From Candidatus Omnitrophota bacterium (GTDB lineage: Bacteria; Omnitrophota; Gorgyraeia; Duberdicusellales; 4484-171): a DNA stretch of 13,264 nt. The stretch spans positions 1 through 13,264 of the forward strand of contig JAQTUC010000032.1 of the NCBI GenBank assembly GCA_028710385.1. The letters run 5' to 3'. A model generated the notes under the pieces. The model did no database searches. It was not told the DNA's origin and worked only from the letters and a program-made list of their open reading frames with translations. The number at the start of each line of letters is the position of its first letter. Position 1 is the stretch's first letter. Below are positions 5,535 through 13,264 of the stretch, piece by piece. Made by a program: the position numbers and the translations under genes.

Positions 5535-7508
5535 TTATTTTTTAAGCGCTTCCTTCAGTTCTTTTATCCTATCGCGGATTTGAGCTGCTTTTTCAAACTG
5601 AAGGTTCTTGGCGGCTATAGCCATTTCTTTTTCAAGCTCATCTATCGCCTCATGTATCTCAAGCTCATCCTCGCTTATCTCAAGCCTGTTGTAAAGCCTG
5701 TCTTCTTCGTTTATATATATTTCTATACCTTCCTTAATGGCTTTCTCTATGCTTTTCGGAGTAATTTTATTCTTAATATTGTACTCAAGCTGCACTTTCC
5801 TTCTCCTGTTACTTTCGGAAATTGCCTGCTGCATAGACTTGGTGACAGTGTCCGAATACATTATTACCCTGCCGTTTATGTTTCTGGCGCAGCGGCCTGC
5901 AACCTGTATAAGCGAGGTAGTTGACCGCAAAAACCCCTCCTTATCCGCGTCCAGAATGACAACCAGTGATACTTCCGGAAGGTCCAGGCCTTCTCGCAAT
6001 AAGTTTATACCGATAAGAGCGTCTATTTTTTTCATTCTTAATTCCTTTAAAATTTTTACCCTTTGAAGCGTATCTATATCTGAGTGTATGTAAGCAACGC
6101 TTAAGCCGGCCTCTTTAAGATACTGGCTCAATTCCTCAGCCATTCTTTTGGTAAGCGTTGTGACCAGCGTGCGTTCTTTTCTTTTGGCGCGGTTTTCTAT
6201 TTCTTTGATTAAGTCGTCTATCTGATTTTTCGTAGACCTTATTTCTATCTCCGGGTCAATTAAACCGGTTGGCCTTATTATCTGCTCAACGATCTCCCCC
6301 TTTGACAGCTTTATTTCAAATTCGGAAGGAGTCGCGGAAACAAAAATTACCTGTTTGGTAAACTCCATAAACTCATCAAATTTAAGCGGCCTGTTATCAA
6401 GGCAGGAAGGCAACCTAAAACCATAGTTCACAAGCGTTTCCTTCCTTGATTTATCCCCCTCATACATGCCCCTTACCTGGGGAACGGTTACGTGGCTTTC
6501 ATCAATCAGAATAAGAAAATCTTTGGGAAAATAATCAAGAAGGCAATACGGGCGCGAGCCTTGCGGCCTTGCTGAGAGGTGCCTTGAGTAATTCTCAATT
6601 CCGTGGCAATAACCCATTTCCTTAAGCATTTCCATATCATATAAAGTGCGGCTGCGCAGCCTCTCTGCTTCCAGAATTTTGCCGTTTTTCTTTAAAAAAT
6701 TAAGCCGGTCTTCCAGTTCGTAATTAATTGTTATAAGGGCATTTTTTATTTTGTCCTCAGCCATTATAAAATGCTTTGCCGGATAAAGGCTTAATCTCTC
6801 AAAGTCTGAAATTTTCCTGCCTGTTAACGGCTCAAATTCATAAATCTTGTCTATGGTATCAGCAAAAAATTCTATCCTTAAGGCATTTTCCTTATAGGCA
6901 GGGAAAATATCTATGGTGTCGCCCTTTACCCTGAAAGCTGCTCTTTTAAAATCAAAATCATTCCTCTCGTATTGCAGGCTTACAAGTTTCTTAAGAAAAA
7001 AGTCCTGGGACACATTGTCGCCGCGTTTTATATAAAGCGTAAGCTCCTTGTAATCCTCCGGCGAACCTAAATTGTATATGCAGGATACCGAAGCAACCAC
7101 AAGGCAATCGCGGCGCGACATAAGCGAACTTGTCGCAGACAGCCTTAAACGGTCAAGTTTCTCGTTTATCGCGGCATCTTTCTCTATATAAGTATCAGTC
7201 TGCGGGATATAGCTTTCCGGCTGGTAGTAATCGTAATAACTTACAAAATATTCAACAGCATTTTCGGGAAAGAATTCCCTGAATTCTGCGTAGAGCTGGC
7301 TTGCGAGAGTTTTGTTGTGCGAAATAACAAGAACCGGTTTATTGATTTTTTCTATAGCGCAGGCAAGCGTAAAAGTTTTCCCGGAGCCTGTTACGCCAAG
7401 AAGCGTCTGGAAACGTTTGTTTTTTTCAATTCCTTCAACGAGCCGTTTTATCGCCTGGGGCTGGTCTCCGGTGGGCTTAAAGCTACTTACTAATTTGAAT
7501 TTATCCAT
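5535..7508 (-). CDS. uvrB: Excinuclease ABC subunit B
   Basis: A 657-residue DNA-damage recognition helicase of nucleotide excision repair; it receives damaged DNA from UvrA and recruits UvrC. Landmarks in order: the KPTGDQPQAI start; Walker A GVTGSGKT (38-45); the damage-verification hairpin YYDYYQPESY (91-100); DESH (336-339); SATPSEFE (391-398); GINLLREGLDLPEV; motif VI QVAGRCARN (535-543); and the C-terminal UVR motif (about 620-655), which binds UvrA and UvrC. Length is normal. Motif VI is usually QTIGRAARN; here the arginines (R539, R542) remain but neighbouring residues differ. The ATG matches the family N-terminus, although no clear Shine-Dalgarno is visible in the 23 bases after nadC. 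uvrA and uvrC are not in the window. Confidence 0.99.
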   Translation of the reverse strand: MDKFKLVSSFKPTGDQPQAIKRLVEGIEKNKRFQTLLGVTGSGKTFTLACAIEKINKPVLVISHNKTLASQLYAEFREFFPENAVEYFVSYYDYYQPESYIPQTDTYIEKDAAINEKLDRLRLSATSSLMSRRDCLVVASVSCIYNLGSPEDYKELTLYIKRGDNVSQDFFLKKLVSLQYERNDFDFKRAAFRVKGDTIDIFPAYKENALRIEFFADTIDKIYEFEPLTGRKISDFERLSLYPAKHFIMAEDKIKNALITINYELEDRLNFLKKNGKILEAERLRSRTLYDMEMLKEMGYCHGIENYSRHLSARPQGSRPYCLLDYFPKDFLILIDESHVTVPQVRGMYEGDKSRKETLVNYGFRLPSCLDNRPLKFDEFMEFTKQVIFVSATPSEFEIKLSKGEIVEQIIRPTGLIDPEIEIRSTKNQIDDLIKEIENRAKRKERTLVTTLTKRMAEELSQYLKEAGLSVAYIHSDIDTLQRVKILKELRMKKIDALIGINLLREGLDLPEVSLVVILDADKEGFLRSTTSLIQVAGRCARNINGRVIMYSDTVTKSMQQAISESNRRRKVQLEYNIKNKITPKSIEKAIKEGIEIYINEEDRLYNRLEISEDELEIHEAIDELEKEMAIAAKNLQFEKAAQIRDRIKELKEALKK

Positions 7509-7522
7509 GAGAAAAACCGGGT

Positions 7523-7539
7523 AGGCTTAAATTAAGCCT
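7523..7539 (-). repeat. Short palindrome over the nadC stop codon
   Basis: AGGCTTAA-T-TTAAGCCT on the minus strand, an 8-base perfect inverted repeat with one central base. It contains the nadC stop (7532-7534). It is followed by ACCCGG and five T's just before the uvrB ATG. It could be a weak attenuator or block ribosome access, but the stem is short and AT-rich. Confidence 0.3.
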
Positions 7540-8410
7540 TACTGTTAGTGATCTCTAATGAAAAATCTATCGCTTTTGGAGAGTGGGTAAGGCTTCCTAT
7601 GGAAATAAAATCAACGCCGCTCTTGGCGATTTTTCTTACATTTTCCAATTTAACTCCGCCGGAAGCCTCAAGGGTCACTTGCGGAAAATTTTTGTTCCTG
7701 TATTTTACGGCCTTACGCATATTCTTAACATCAAAATTATCAAGCATTACTATATCCGGTTTATATTTTATTATAGCTTTAAAATCGTGCAGGGTTTCCA
7801 CTTCCAGCTCTGTTTTAACCGACGGAAGCGTCCTTACATAAGAAATACATTTTGCCATTTTTATTGCATCAAGCCTGCCGTCTTTCATAAATCTTCCGGC
7901 GCGCAAATGGTTGTCTTTTATGAGAATTGCTTCGCCAAGGCTTTTGCGGTGGTTAAAGCCGCCGCCGATTCTTACTGCGTATTTTTCAAGAACGCGTAAA
8001 TTAGGCGTTGTCTTACGGGTATCAAGTATTTTTGCCTTTGTTCCGCGGCATTTATCCACAAATTCCCGCGTTGTTGTGGCAATACCTGAAAAAAGCGAAA
8101 GAAAGTTAAGGGCAACGCGCTCAGCTGAAAGCACGATGCGCGCATCGCCTTTGATAAAGGCAATTTTCTGGTTGCTCCTGAATTTATCGCCGTCTTTCTT
8201 AAAAGCCTTGAAAAATACTCCGCTATCCCTTTCCTTAAAAACAGCTTTCGCTATATCCATACCGCAAAGTATCCCTTTTTCTTTGGCTATGATTACAGCT
8301 TCCGTCTTAAAATGATACGGTATGGTAAAAAGCGTTGTTATGTCCTCATGGCCTATGTCTTCCTGCAACGCTCTTTTAATAATCAAACGTGTTTCTTTAT
8401 CTAAACGCAT
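7532..8410 (-). CDS. nadC: Nicotinate-nucleotide pyrophosphorylase (quinolinate phosphoribosyltransferase)
   Basis: A 292-residue enzyme that joins quinolinate and PRPP to make nicotinate mononucleotide with CO2 release, in de novo NAD synthesis. Family motifs: ALQEDIGHEDITT (14-26), LNFLSLFSGIATTT (101-114), ILDTRKTTPNLR (128-139) with the PRPP- and quinolinate-binding basic residues, GGGFNHR (149-155), IKDNHL (164-169), ELEVETLHDF, IVMLDNFD, LEASGGV and SIGSLTHS. The ATG lies inside the end of valS (14-base overlap) and has AAAGGAG upstream, so translation is likely coupled to valS. nadA and nadB are not in the window. Placement of nadC near birA and coaX gives a cofactor-synthesis cluster, here split by uvrB. 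Confidence 0.98.
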   Translation of the reverse strand: MRLDKETRLIIKRALQEDIGHEDITTLFTIPYHFKTEAVIIAKEKGILCGMDIAKAVFKERDSGVFFKAFKKDGDKFRSNQKIAFIKGDARIVLSAERVALNFLSLFSGIATTTREFVDKCRGTKAKILDTRKTTPNLRVLEKYAVRIGGGFNHRKSLGEAILIKDNHLRAGRFMKDGRLDAIKMAKCISYVRTLPSVKTELEVETLHDFKAIIKYKPDIVMLDNFDVKNMRKAVKYRNKNFPQVTLEASGGVKLENVRKIAKSGVDFISIGSLTHSPKAIDFSLEITNSKA

Positions 8411-11099
8411 TTTTAAGCTCCTTTAACCGGTTTAATTGAAAGTCAATTTCCCTGAATTTGTTTTTTTCTTCCTCAACGGTTTCCTGGGATGCATTTTTCA
8501 GAAAATTTTCATTCTCAAGCCTGCCGGCTACTTTGCTGCGGATTGAATCAATATTATTTATTTTCTTATCAAGCGCCGAAATAAAATCCTTTACATTCAC
8601 CTCATCAACATCAAGATTAAGCTCCCAAAGGGCGTTTTTATATATAACTCTTTTAAGGTTTGCGGTAAATTCAAAAGCCTCAAGATAAGACAACCGCTTT
8701 ATCCAGTTTTCGTGCGGCCTTAGATACTTTTCGTTTTCCGCGCTTGTTTTTATCTGTAATTTCACTTTCTTCTGGGCTATGCCTAAATCAGCTTTGATGT
8801 TACGAAGTTCCTTTATGGTTTCAAAAAGAATATTTATTTTTTCTGTATCCGCTTTTACTCCTGTTCCTAAAGGCCTGGGCCACGATGCCCTGGAAATACT
8901 TTCGTCAAGCTCAAGAGAAAGGTTTCCCTTTATAAGATGAAAAATTTCTTCGGTTAAAAACGGCATAACCGGATGAAGCAGCTTTAAGGAATTTACAAGC
9001 GCATAGATTGCCGTTTTTGCTTTTGCCCCGGTAAAATTATCCTTGATTATCTCAATATACCAGTCGCAAAAACTGTGCCAGAAAAATTCATACGCGCATT
9101 TTGTCGCTTCGTTTATGCGAAAATCCTCAAGATGCCTTGTCACATTTTCAGCAACAGAATTCAGTTCAGTTATAAGCCAGGCATCCACCTCATCCAAATC
9201 ATTTAGCGTAAGATTATCTATTTTTATGTTTGCTTCTGAAATTTTTAGAAAAATAAACCTGGTTGCGTTCCATATTTTGTTTGAAAAATTCCTGCCGACG
9301 AGAAACTTTTCATCAGAAAGATAGACATCGCTTCCGCCGGCTGCAAGAAGCATAAGCGAAAACCTTAAACTGTCCGCGCCGAATTTTTCAATAACCTCAA
9401 GAGGATCAATTATATTGCCTAGAGATTTAGACATTTTAATGCCTCTTGCATCCCTGACTGTGCCGTGTATAAAAACCGACCTGAATGGAATTTCTTTCCT
9501 GAATTCCAGGCCCGCCATAATCATCCTAGCCACCCAGAAGAAAAGTATTTCCGAAGCTGTAACTAATACGGAAGTTGGATAAAAATAATTTAATTCTTTT
9601 TCGTCGTCTGTCTGCCCCCTTTCACCTGTACCCTGCCCCCTGAAATTCGGCCAATAGAATGTTGCAAACGGCCAGAGCCAGGAAGAAAACCACGTATCAA
9701 GCACATCTTCGTCCTGCCTAAGCTTAGTTGATCCGCAATCCGGGCATTTTTGAGGTTTTTGTTTTGATACTACAATGCCGGTTTTTTTGCTTTCTTCATT
9801 AGAGCCTGCGTCATTACCGCTAAAACAATTATCGCAATACCAAACAGGCAGCCTGTGCCCCCACCAGATCTGGCGGGAAATGCACCAATCCTGGATATTG
9901 TTCATCCAATTAAGATAGACCTTCCTCCAACGTTCCGGATAAAATTTTATTTTTTCCTCTTCAACTGCTTTTATCGCAGGCTCTGCCAATGGTTGCATTC
10001 TTACAAACCATTGCGGCGATATCCTCGGCTCAATTATTGTGTGGCACCTGTAGCAATGCCCTGCCGAAACTTTGTAAGGCTCTTTTTTGTCTATAAGTTT
10101 CTTCTCTTCCAGGACGGCAAGTATTGCTTCTCTGGCCTCAAACCTGTCCATTCCGGAAAATTCACCGGCGTTATCGTTCATGGTAGCGTCATCGTTCATT
10201 ATATTCACAAATTCTAGGTTATGTTTTTTACCAAGATTAAAATCAACGAGATCGTGCGAGGGCGTTACCTTAACAACTCCGGTTCCAAATCCTATATCAA
10301 TTGCTTCATCTTCTATAACTTTAAGCTCCCTCTCAACAATCGGAAGAATTACTTTTGCGCCTTTTAGCCACCCAAACCTTTCATCTTTAGGATTTATCGC
10401 AACCGCAGTATCGCCAAGCATTGTTTCCGGCCGGGTTGTCGCAACTATTACATAATCACAAACCTTTTCGCTGCCGGATTTAGCCACCGGATATTTTAAA
10501 TAATACAACCAGCCGTTTATTTCCTTATGAGCTGCTTCTTCATCAGACAAAGCAGTTTTGCAGCGCGGGCACCAGTTAATGATGCGTTTCCCTCTGTAAA
10601 TTAACCCTTTCTCGTAAAGCTTTACAAATACCTCATAAACAGCTTCGCTGTAAGGCTCATCCATTGTAAAACGAAGCCTGTCCCAGTCGCAGCTTGCGCC
10701 AAGCCTTTTAAGCTGGCTTATAATCGTTGAGCCGTATTTTTCCCTCCATTGCCATAATCTTTTAAGGAATTCTTCTCTTCCGATATCTTCTTTTTTAAAA
10801 TTTTGTTTTGCAAGATCGCGCTCAACCACATTTTGCGTCGCGATACCTGCGTGGTCAGTTCCCGGCATCCACAGGGCTTCATAACCCTGCATTCTCTTAA
10901 ACCTGATAAGTACGTCCTGGATAGTATTATTTAAGGCGTGGCCCATATGCAAAATTCCGGTTACATTGGGCGGAGGTATAACTATAGAAAATGGCTTTTT
11001 TGCGCGGTTGGCCCCGGCAGAAAACAAAGGGCTTTCAAGCCATTCTTTAAGAATTTTTTCTTCAACTTCTTTTGGGTTATATTTGGATGCGATATCCAT
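8397..11099 (-). CDS. valS: Valyl-tRNA synthetase
   Basis: A 900-residue class I synthetase that charges tRNA-Val. Seen in order: PPPNVTGILHMGH (HIGH motif, 51-54); the CP1 editing domain with ATTRPETMLGD (220-230) and VVKVTPSHDLVDF (275-287), which clears mischarged threonine; a zinc-knuckle pair C422/C425 and C452/C455; LDTWFSS; KMSKS (555-559); a helical anticodon-binding domain; and a C-terminal coiled coil (about 835-900) that binds the tRNA. Two odd spots: the zinc knuckles are separated by a long polar segment (about 426-451), and RGQGTGERGQ (487-496) looks like a repeat-derived insertion before the conserved NYFYPTSVLVT. A modest AAGGA lies before the ATG and a plausible promoter sits upstream. 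It heads the valS-nadC-uvrB-birA-coaX run. Confidence 0.99.
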   Translation of the reverse strand: MDIASKYNPKEVEEKILKEWLESPLFSAGANRAKKPFSIVIPPPNVTGILHMGHALNNTIQDVLIRFKRMQGYEALWMPGTDHAGIATQNVVERDLAKQNFKKEDIGREEFLKRLWQWREKYGSTIISQLKRLGASCDWDRLRFTMDEPYSEAVYEVFVKLYEKGLIYRGKRIINWCPRCKTALSDEEAAHKEINGWLYYLKYPVAKSGSEKVCDYVIVATTRPETMLGDTAVAINPKDERFGWLKGAKVILPIVERELKVIEDEAIDIGFGTGVVKVTPSHDLVDFNLGKKHNLEFVNIMNDDATMNDNAGEFSGMDRFEAREAILAVLEEKKLIDKKEPYKVSAGHCYRCHTIIEPRISPQWFVRMQPLAEPAIKAVEEEKIKFYPERWRKVYLNWMNNIQDWCISRQIWWGHRLPVWYCDNCFSGNDAGSNEESKKTGIVVSKQKPQKCPDCGSTKLRQDEDVLDTWFSSWLWPFATFYWPNFRGQGTGERGQTDDEKELNYFYPTSVLVTASEILFFWVARMIMAGLEFRKEIPFRSVFIHGTVRDARGIKMSKSLGNIIDPLEVIEKFGADSLRFSLMLLAAGGSDVYLSDEKFLVGRNFSNKIWNATRFIFLKISEANIKIDNLTLNDLDEVDAWLITELNSVAENVTRHLEDFRINEATKCAYEFFWHSFCDWYIEIIKDNFTGAKAKTAIYALVNSLKLLHPVMPFLTEEIFHLIKGNLSLELDESISRASWPRPLGTGVKADTEKINILFETIKELRNIKADLGIAQKKVKLQIKTSAENEKYLRPHENWIKRLSYLEAFEFTANLKRVIYKNALWELNLDVDEVNVKDFISALDKKINNIDSIRSKVAGRLENENFLKNASQETVEEEKNKFREIDFQLNRLKELKNAFR

Positions 11100-11120
11100 A
11101 TATTTTCCTTTTGAAAAAAA

Positions 11121-11148
11121 ATTATATACTAGAGTAGCAAAAATACAA
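11121..11148 (-). promoter_or_regulatory. Possible promoter of the valS gene cluster
   Basis: On the minus strand, a perfect TATAAT -10 box (11126-11121) lies 16 bases after a poor -35 box, TTGTAT (11148-11143). It sits in the 85-base gap between the receptor gene's stop and valS, about 20 bases before the valS ATG, so the leader would be very short. No T-box-like leader for a synthetase gene fits in this space. Confidence 0.45.
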
Positions 11149-11184
11149 TATAAATCTTATTAAATCTGCTTTTTCTGCGGCTGG

Positions 11185-13264
11185 TTAGATTGAGGAGAAA
11201 ATATGGAAATCGCGAAGCGCCTCTATGAATTTATCGGCTAATTGGGGGTCCAATTTCTTTCCTTTTGCGTTTTCAATTTCACGCACTGCCTCTCCTACTG
11301 AAAATGCCTGTTTGTAGGACCTTCCTGTAGTCAGCGCATCAAACATGTCCGCAACCGCAATTATGCGCGCGCCCAAAGGTATAAAATTAGCAGCCAGGCC
11401 GTGCGGATACCCGCTTCCGTCAAAATTTTCATGATGGTACAGAATATAGGGTATAACGTCCTTGAATTCCTTAATCGGCTCAAGTATCTTAGCGCTCACT
11501 ATTTCATGCTCCTTTATTACGGCAAATTCCTCATCGGTTAACTGCCCTTTTTTATGAAGCACAGCGTCAGGAATGGCGATTTTTCCCAAATCGTGCAGCA
11601 GGGCGGCTTTTCTTATACGTTCTTTTTCTTCAAGCGAAAGATTAAGTTTTTGCGCAAGCATAAGGCTGTAGTTGCAAACCCTTTGAGTGTGCCCTTTTGT
11701 GTACGCGTCTTTTGACTCAAGGGCGGTAACGAGGGAAGATATCAATTCAAAATAAGCCTCTTTGGTTTTACGCTCTTCATTCTTAAGCCTGCCTATGAGG
11801 CTTAACAATTCGGCATTTTTATCTTCCGCGTCAAGGCACAAAGAATAAAGCTGCTGCTCGTGTTTTATTTTATGGTATATGTCCCTGGGCAGCTGGTTTC
11901 TTTTAAACGACACTATATCAGAAGAACTTTTATTCATTTCTGAAACCAGAAATTCCGTAACTTTTAGAACATCCGCACCGGCGCCTATGGCGGCAGTTGC
12001 CAATTTTATTTTGATATTTCTCTCCGGCAAAATGTTATCAAACATATTTTTGATTTGGTTTGAATCGGGCGGCATTGTTGTAAGACCGATAATAATGTCG
12101 TCGGTGTATCTGCCCCAAAGATTTGATATTGATGAAAGCGAATTGTAAATCCTGTTCCATGTATTTTTTAACTGCTCAAATCCCTGCGCCTTGGAATACG
12201 CCTTGTAGCCGTCAAGCATAAACACAAGCAGGTATTTTCTCTTGCGGAAAATACTTTTTGACTCTAAATGCATACGTTCTGAAAAATATCTGATGTTAAA
12301 AAGATTTGTTAAGGGGTCCCTTGTAAGTTTATTTTTAATTTGTATCAGAAACGCCACGGAAAGCGAATAATTATACAAGCTGCAAAGAACAATAAAAACC
12401 AGCGAACAGGTTACGATATTTCCGAAAGGAAGATACCATCCGAAATGCCTAAAGCCCATACCCAGCCAGAACAAACAAAGCACTGTGCCTAGATAAAGGA
12501 AAATACCGCGCAAAAATGTAAATGAGCTAAGCAGGTATAATGATGAAACCAGAATTATTACAGCGAAAAACAAAGAAAGAACCACCGGAAGAAACCTGGC
12601 GAATTTTGCCTCCATTATATCCGTTATAACGTTAATATGGATAAAGATGCCCGGAGCAACTCCAAGGGGCGTGCGGTGAATATCGTGGGCCATGCCAAGA
12701 GTGGGAGCGATAAGTACAATTTTATCTTTGAATAATCCTTTAGGAAAATTGCCGTTTAACACCTCGTACAACGATACGGTTCTTACATCGCTTGGCTTTA
12801 CCAGATAATTGATATTAAAGACGTACTGTTGTTTTATGCCTTCTTCCGGAAATTTAACAGGTATTATCCCCTGCCCTGAAAAAATATTGTTCATAAGCTC
12901 ATCGGAATAATTCTTATAGGCAGAAGCCACTTTTATCGCGAAAGAAACATCCGAAAAGTTCTCAAACTTAACATAGCTTATGCATTTTCGCTCAACGCCG
13001 TCAAAATCATTTATTGAGTTAATAAAACCGTAGGCGGAGTGCTGCATGAATTCTTTTTTAGGAAAATGCAGCCCGCTTTTGTCCCAAAAATAACCAAGTA
13101 TTACCTTGCCTTTAAAATCCTTTATAGCCAGGGAAAGCGCATCGTCTTCTTCTTTAACCTGGCTTTCGCCTTCAAATATAAGGTCAAAACCAACGATCAT
13201 TGCGCCGTCGGCGTTTAAAATATTCAATATCTTTGCGTACAAACTCCTGCGCAGCTGCCAGCTT
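11185..13264 (-). CDS. CHASE2-transmembrane-degenerate GGDEF-HD-GYP receptor (5' end outside window)
   Basis: A membrane sensor with a C-terminal HD-GYP domain, a family that breaks down cyclic di-GMP. A TTG at 13242 could be called as a start, but the frame stays open to the window edge and reads WQLRRSLYAKIL, which is typical CHASE2 sequence, so the gene is 5'-partial. Counting from that TTG: an extracytoplasmic CHASE2 domain (1-212, with VGFDLIFEGE and FKDKIVLIAPTLG); three hydrophobic helices (about 217-237, 243-262, 271-291); a GGDEF-like domain (305-445) opening with DPLTNLFNIRYF, whose active-site loop reads GRYTDD rather than GGDEF; a helical linker (about 455-500); and HD-GYP (about 500-675) with H518, H550-D551, H579 and HHENFDGSGYP (603-613). 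The HD-GYP looks active and the GGDEF inactive. The stop precedes valS by 85 bases; no clear terminator is seen. Confidence 0.92.
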   Translation of the reverse strand, partial: SWQLRRSLYAKILNILNADGAMIVGFDLIFEGESQVKEEDDALSLAIKDFKGKVILGYFWDKSGLHFPKKEFMQHSAYGFINSINDFDGVERKCISYVKFENFSDVSFAIKVASAYKNYSDELMNNIFSGQGIIPVKFPEEGIKQQYVFNINYLVKPSDVRTVSLYEVLNGNFPKGLFKDKIVLIAPTLGMAHDIHRTPLGVAPGIFIHINVITDIMEAKFARFLPVVLSLFFAVIILVSSLYLLSSFTFLRGIFLYLGTVLCLFWLGMGFRHFGWYLPFGNIVTCSLVFIVLCSLYNYSLSVAFLIQIKNKLTRDPLTNLFNIRYFSERMHLESKSIFRKRKYLLVFMLDGYKAYSKAQGFEQLKNTWNRIYNSLSSISNLWGRYTDDIIIGLTTMPPDSNQIKNMFDNILPERNIKIKLATAAIGAGADVLKVTEFLVSEMNKSSSDIVSFKRNQLPRDIYHKIKHEQQLYSLCLDAEDKNAELLSLIGRLKNEERKTKEAYFELISSLVTALESKDAYTKGHTQRVCNYSLMLAQKLNLSLEEKERIRKAALLHDLGKIAIPDAVLHKKGQLTDEEFAVIKEHEIVSAKILEPIKEFKDVIPYILYHHENFDGSGYPHGLAANFIPLGARIIAVADMFDALTTGRSYKQAFSVGEAVREIENAKGKKLDPQLADKFIEALRDFHIFSSI

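Noticed and set aside
11100..11184. T-box or other synthetase leader upstream of valS.
   Set aside because: The gap is 85 bases, too short, and lacks the T-box sequence and an antiterminator/terminator pair.
13240..13242. TTG start for the CHASE2 receptor, with AGGAG four bases upstream.
   Set aside because: The frame continues upstream as WQLRRS, which fits the CHASE2 domain, and the spacing to AGGAG is too short. The true start lies outside the window.

Overview
All ten genes I can support lie on the minus strand, so the window reads from right to left. The gene set is ordinary bacterial housekeeping framed by two cyclic-di-GMP-type HD-GYP sensor proteins. In transcription order: a CHASE2-transmembrane-degenerate GGDEF-HD-GYP receptor (its 5' end is off the right edge), then valS, nadC, uvrB, birA (ligase domain only), coaX, groES and groEL, and last a soluble PAS-PAS-HD-GYP protein. 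The proteins are clearly bacterial. Moderate AT content, lysine-rich proteins, AGGAGG-type ribosome sites, a CIRCE operator and intergenic palindromes of the TTCGACT..GCTCAGGGTT type suggest a little-cultivated lineage such as Omnitrophota or a relative. That placement is an impression from style, not a phylogenetic result.

Right part (11100-13264): the membrane HD-GYP receptor, then an 85-base gap with a plausible promoter for valS. Middle (4042-11099): a tightly packed run valS-nadC-uvrB-birA-coaX. valS and nadC overlap by 14 bases and birA and coaX share an ATGA overlap. nadC-uvrB are 23 bases apart, with a short palindrome over the nadC stop. uvrB-birA are 75 bases apart, with a 52-base inverted-repeat element in the gap. 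The genes supply tRNA charging, NAD synthesis, excision repair, biotin attachment and the first step of CoA synthesis. nadC, birA and coaX form a cofactor group.

Left-middle (1800-4025): groES-groEL has its own strong promoter overlapped by a CIRCE (HrcA) operator and ends at a very good intrinsic terminator. It is therefore a separate heat-shock unit.

The 492-base gap between groEL and the last gene (1453-1944) is the most structured non-coding part of the window. It holds two diverged hairpin repeats flanking the groESL terminator, a REP-like palindromic cluster with what looks like an interrupted copy, a possible promoter, and a roughly 115-base leader in front of the PAS-PAS-HD-GYP gene that can fold into a three-helix stacked hairpin. 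I match this leader to no known riboswitch class. If a new element exists in this window, this leader is the best candidate. I found no CRISPR array, tRNA, rRNA, transposase or phage gene. Bases 1-102 hold no gene I can support.
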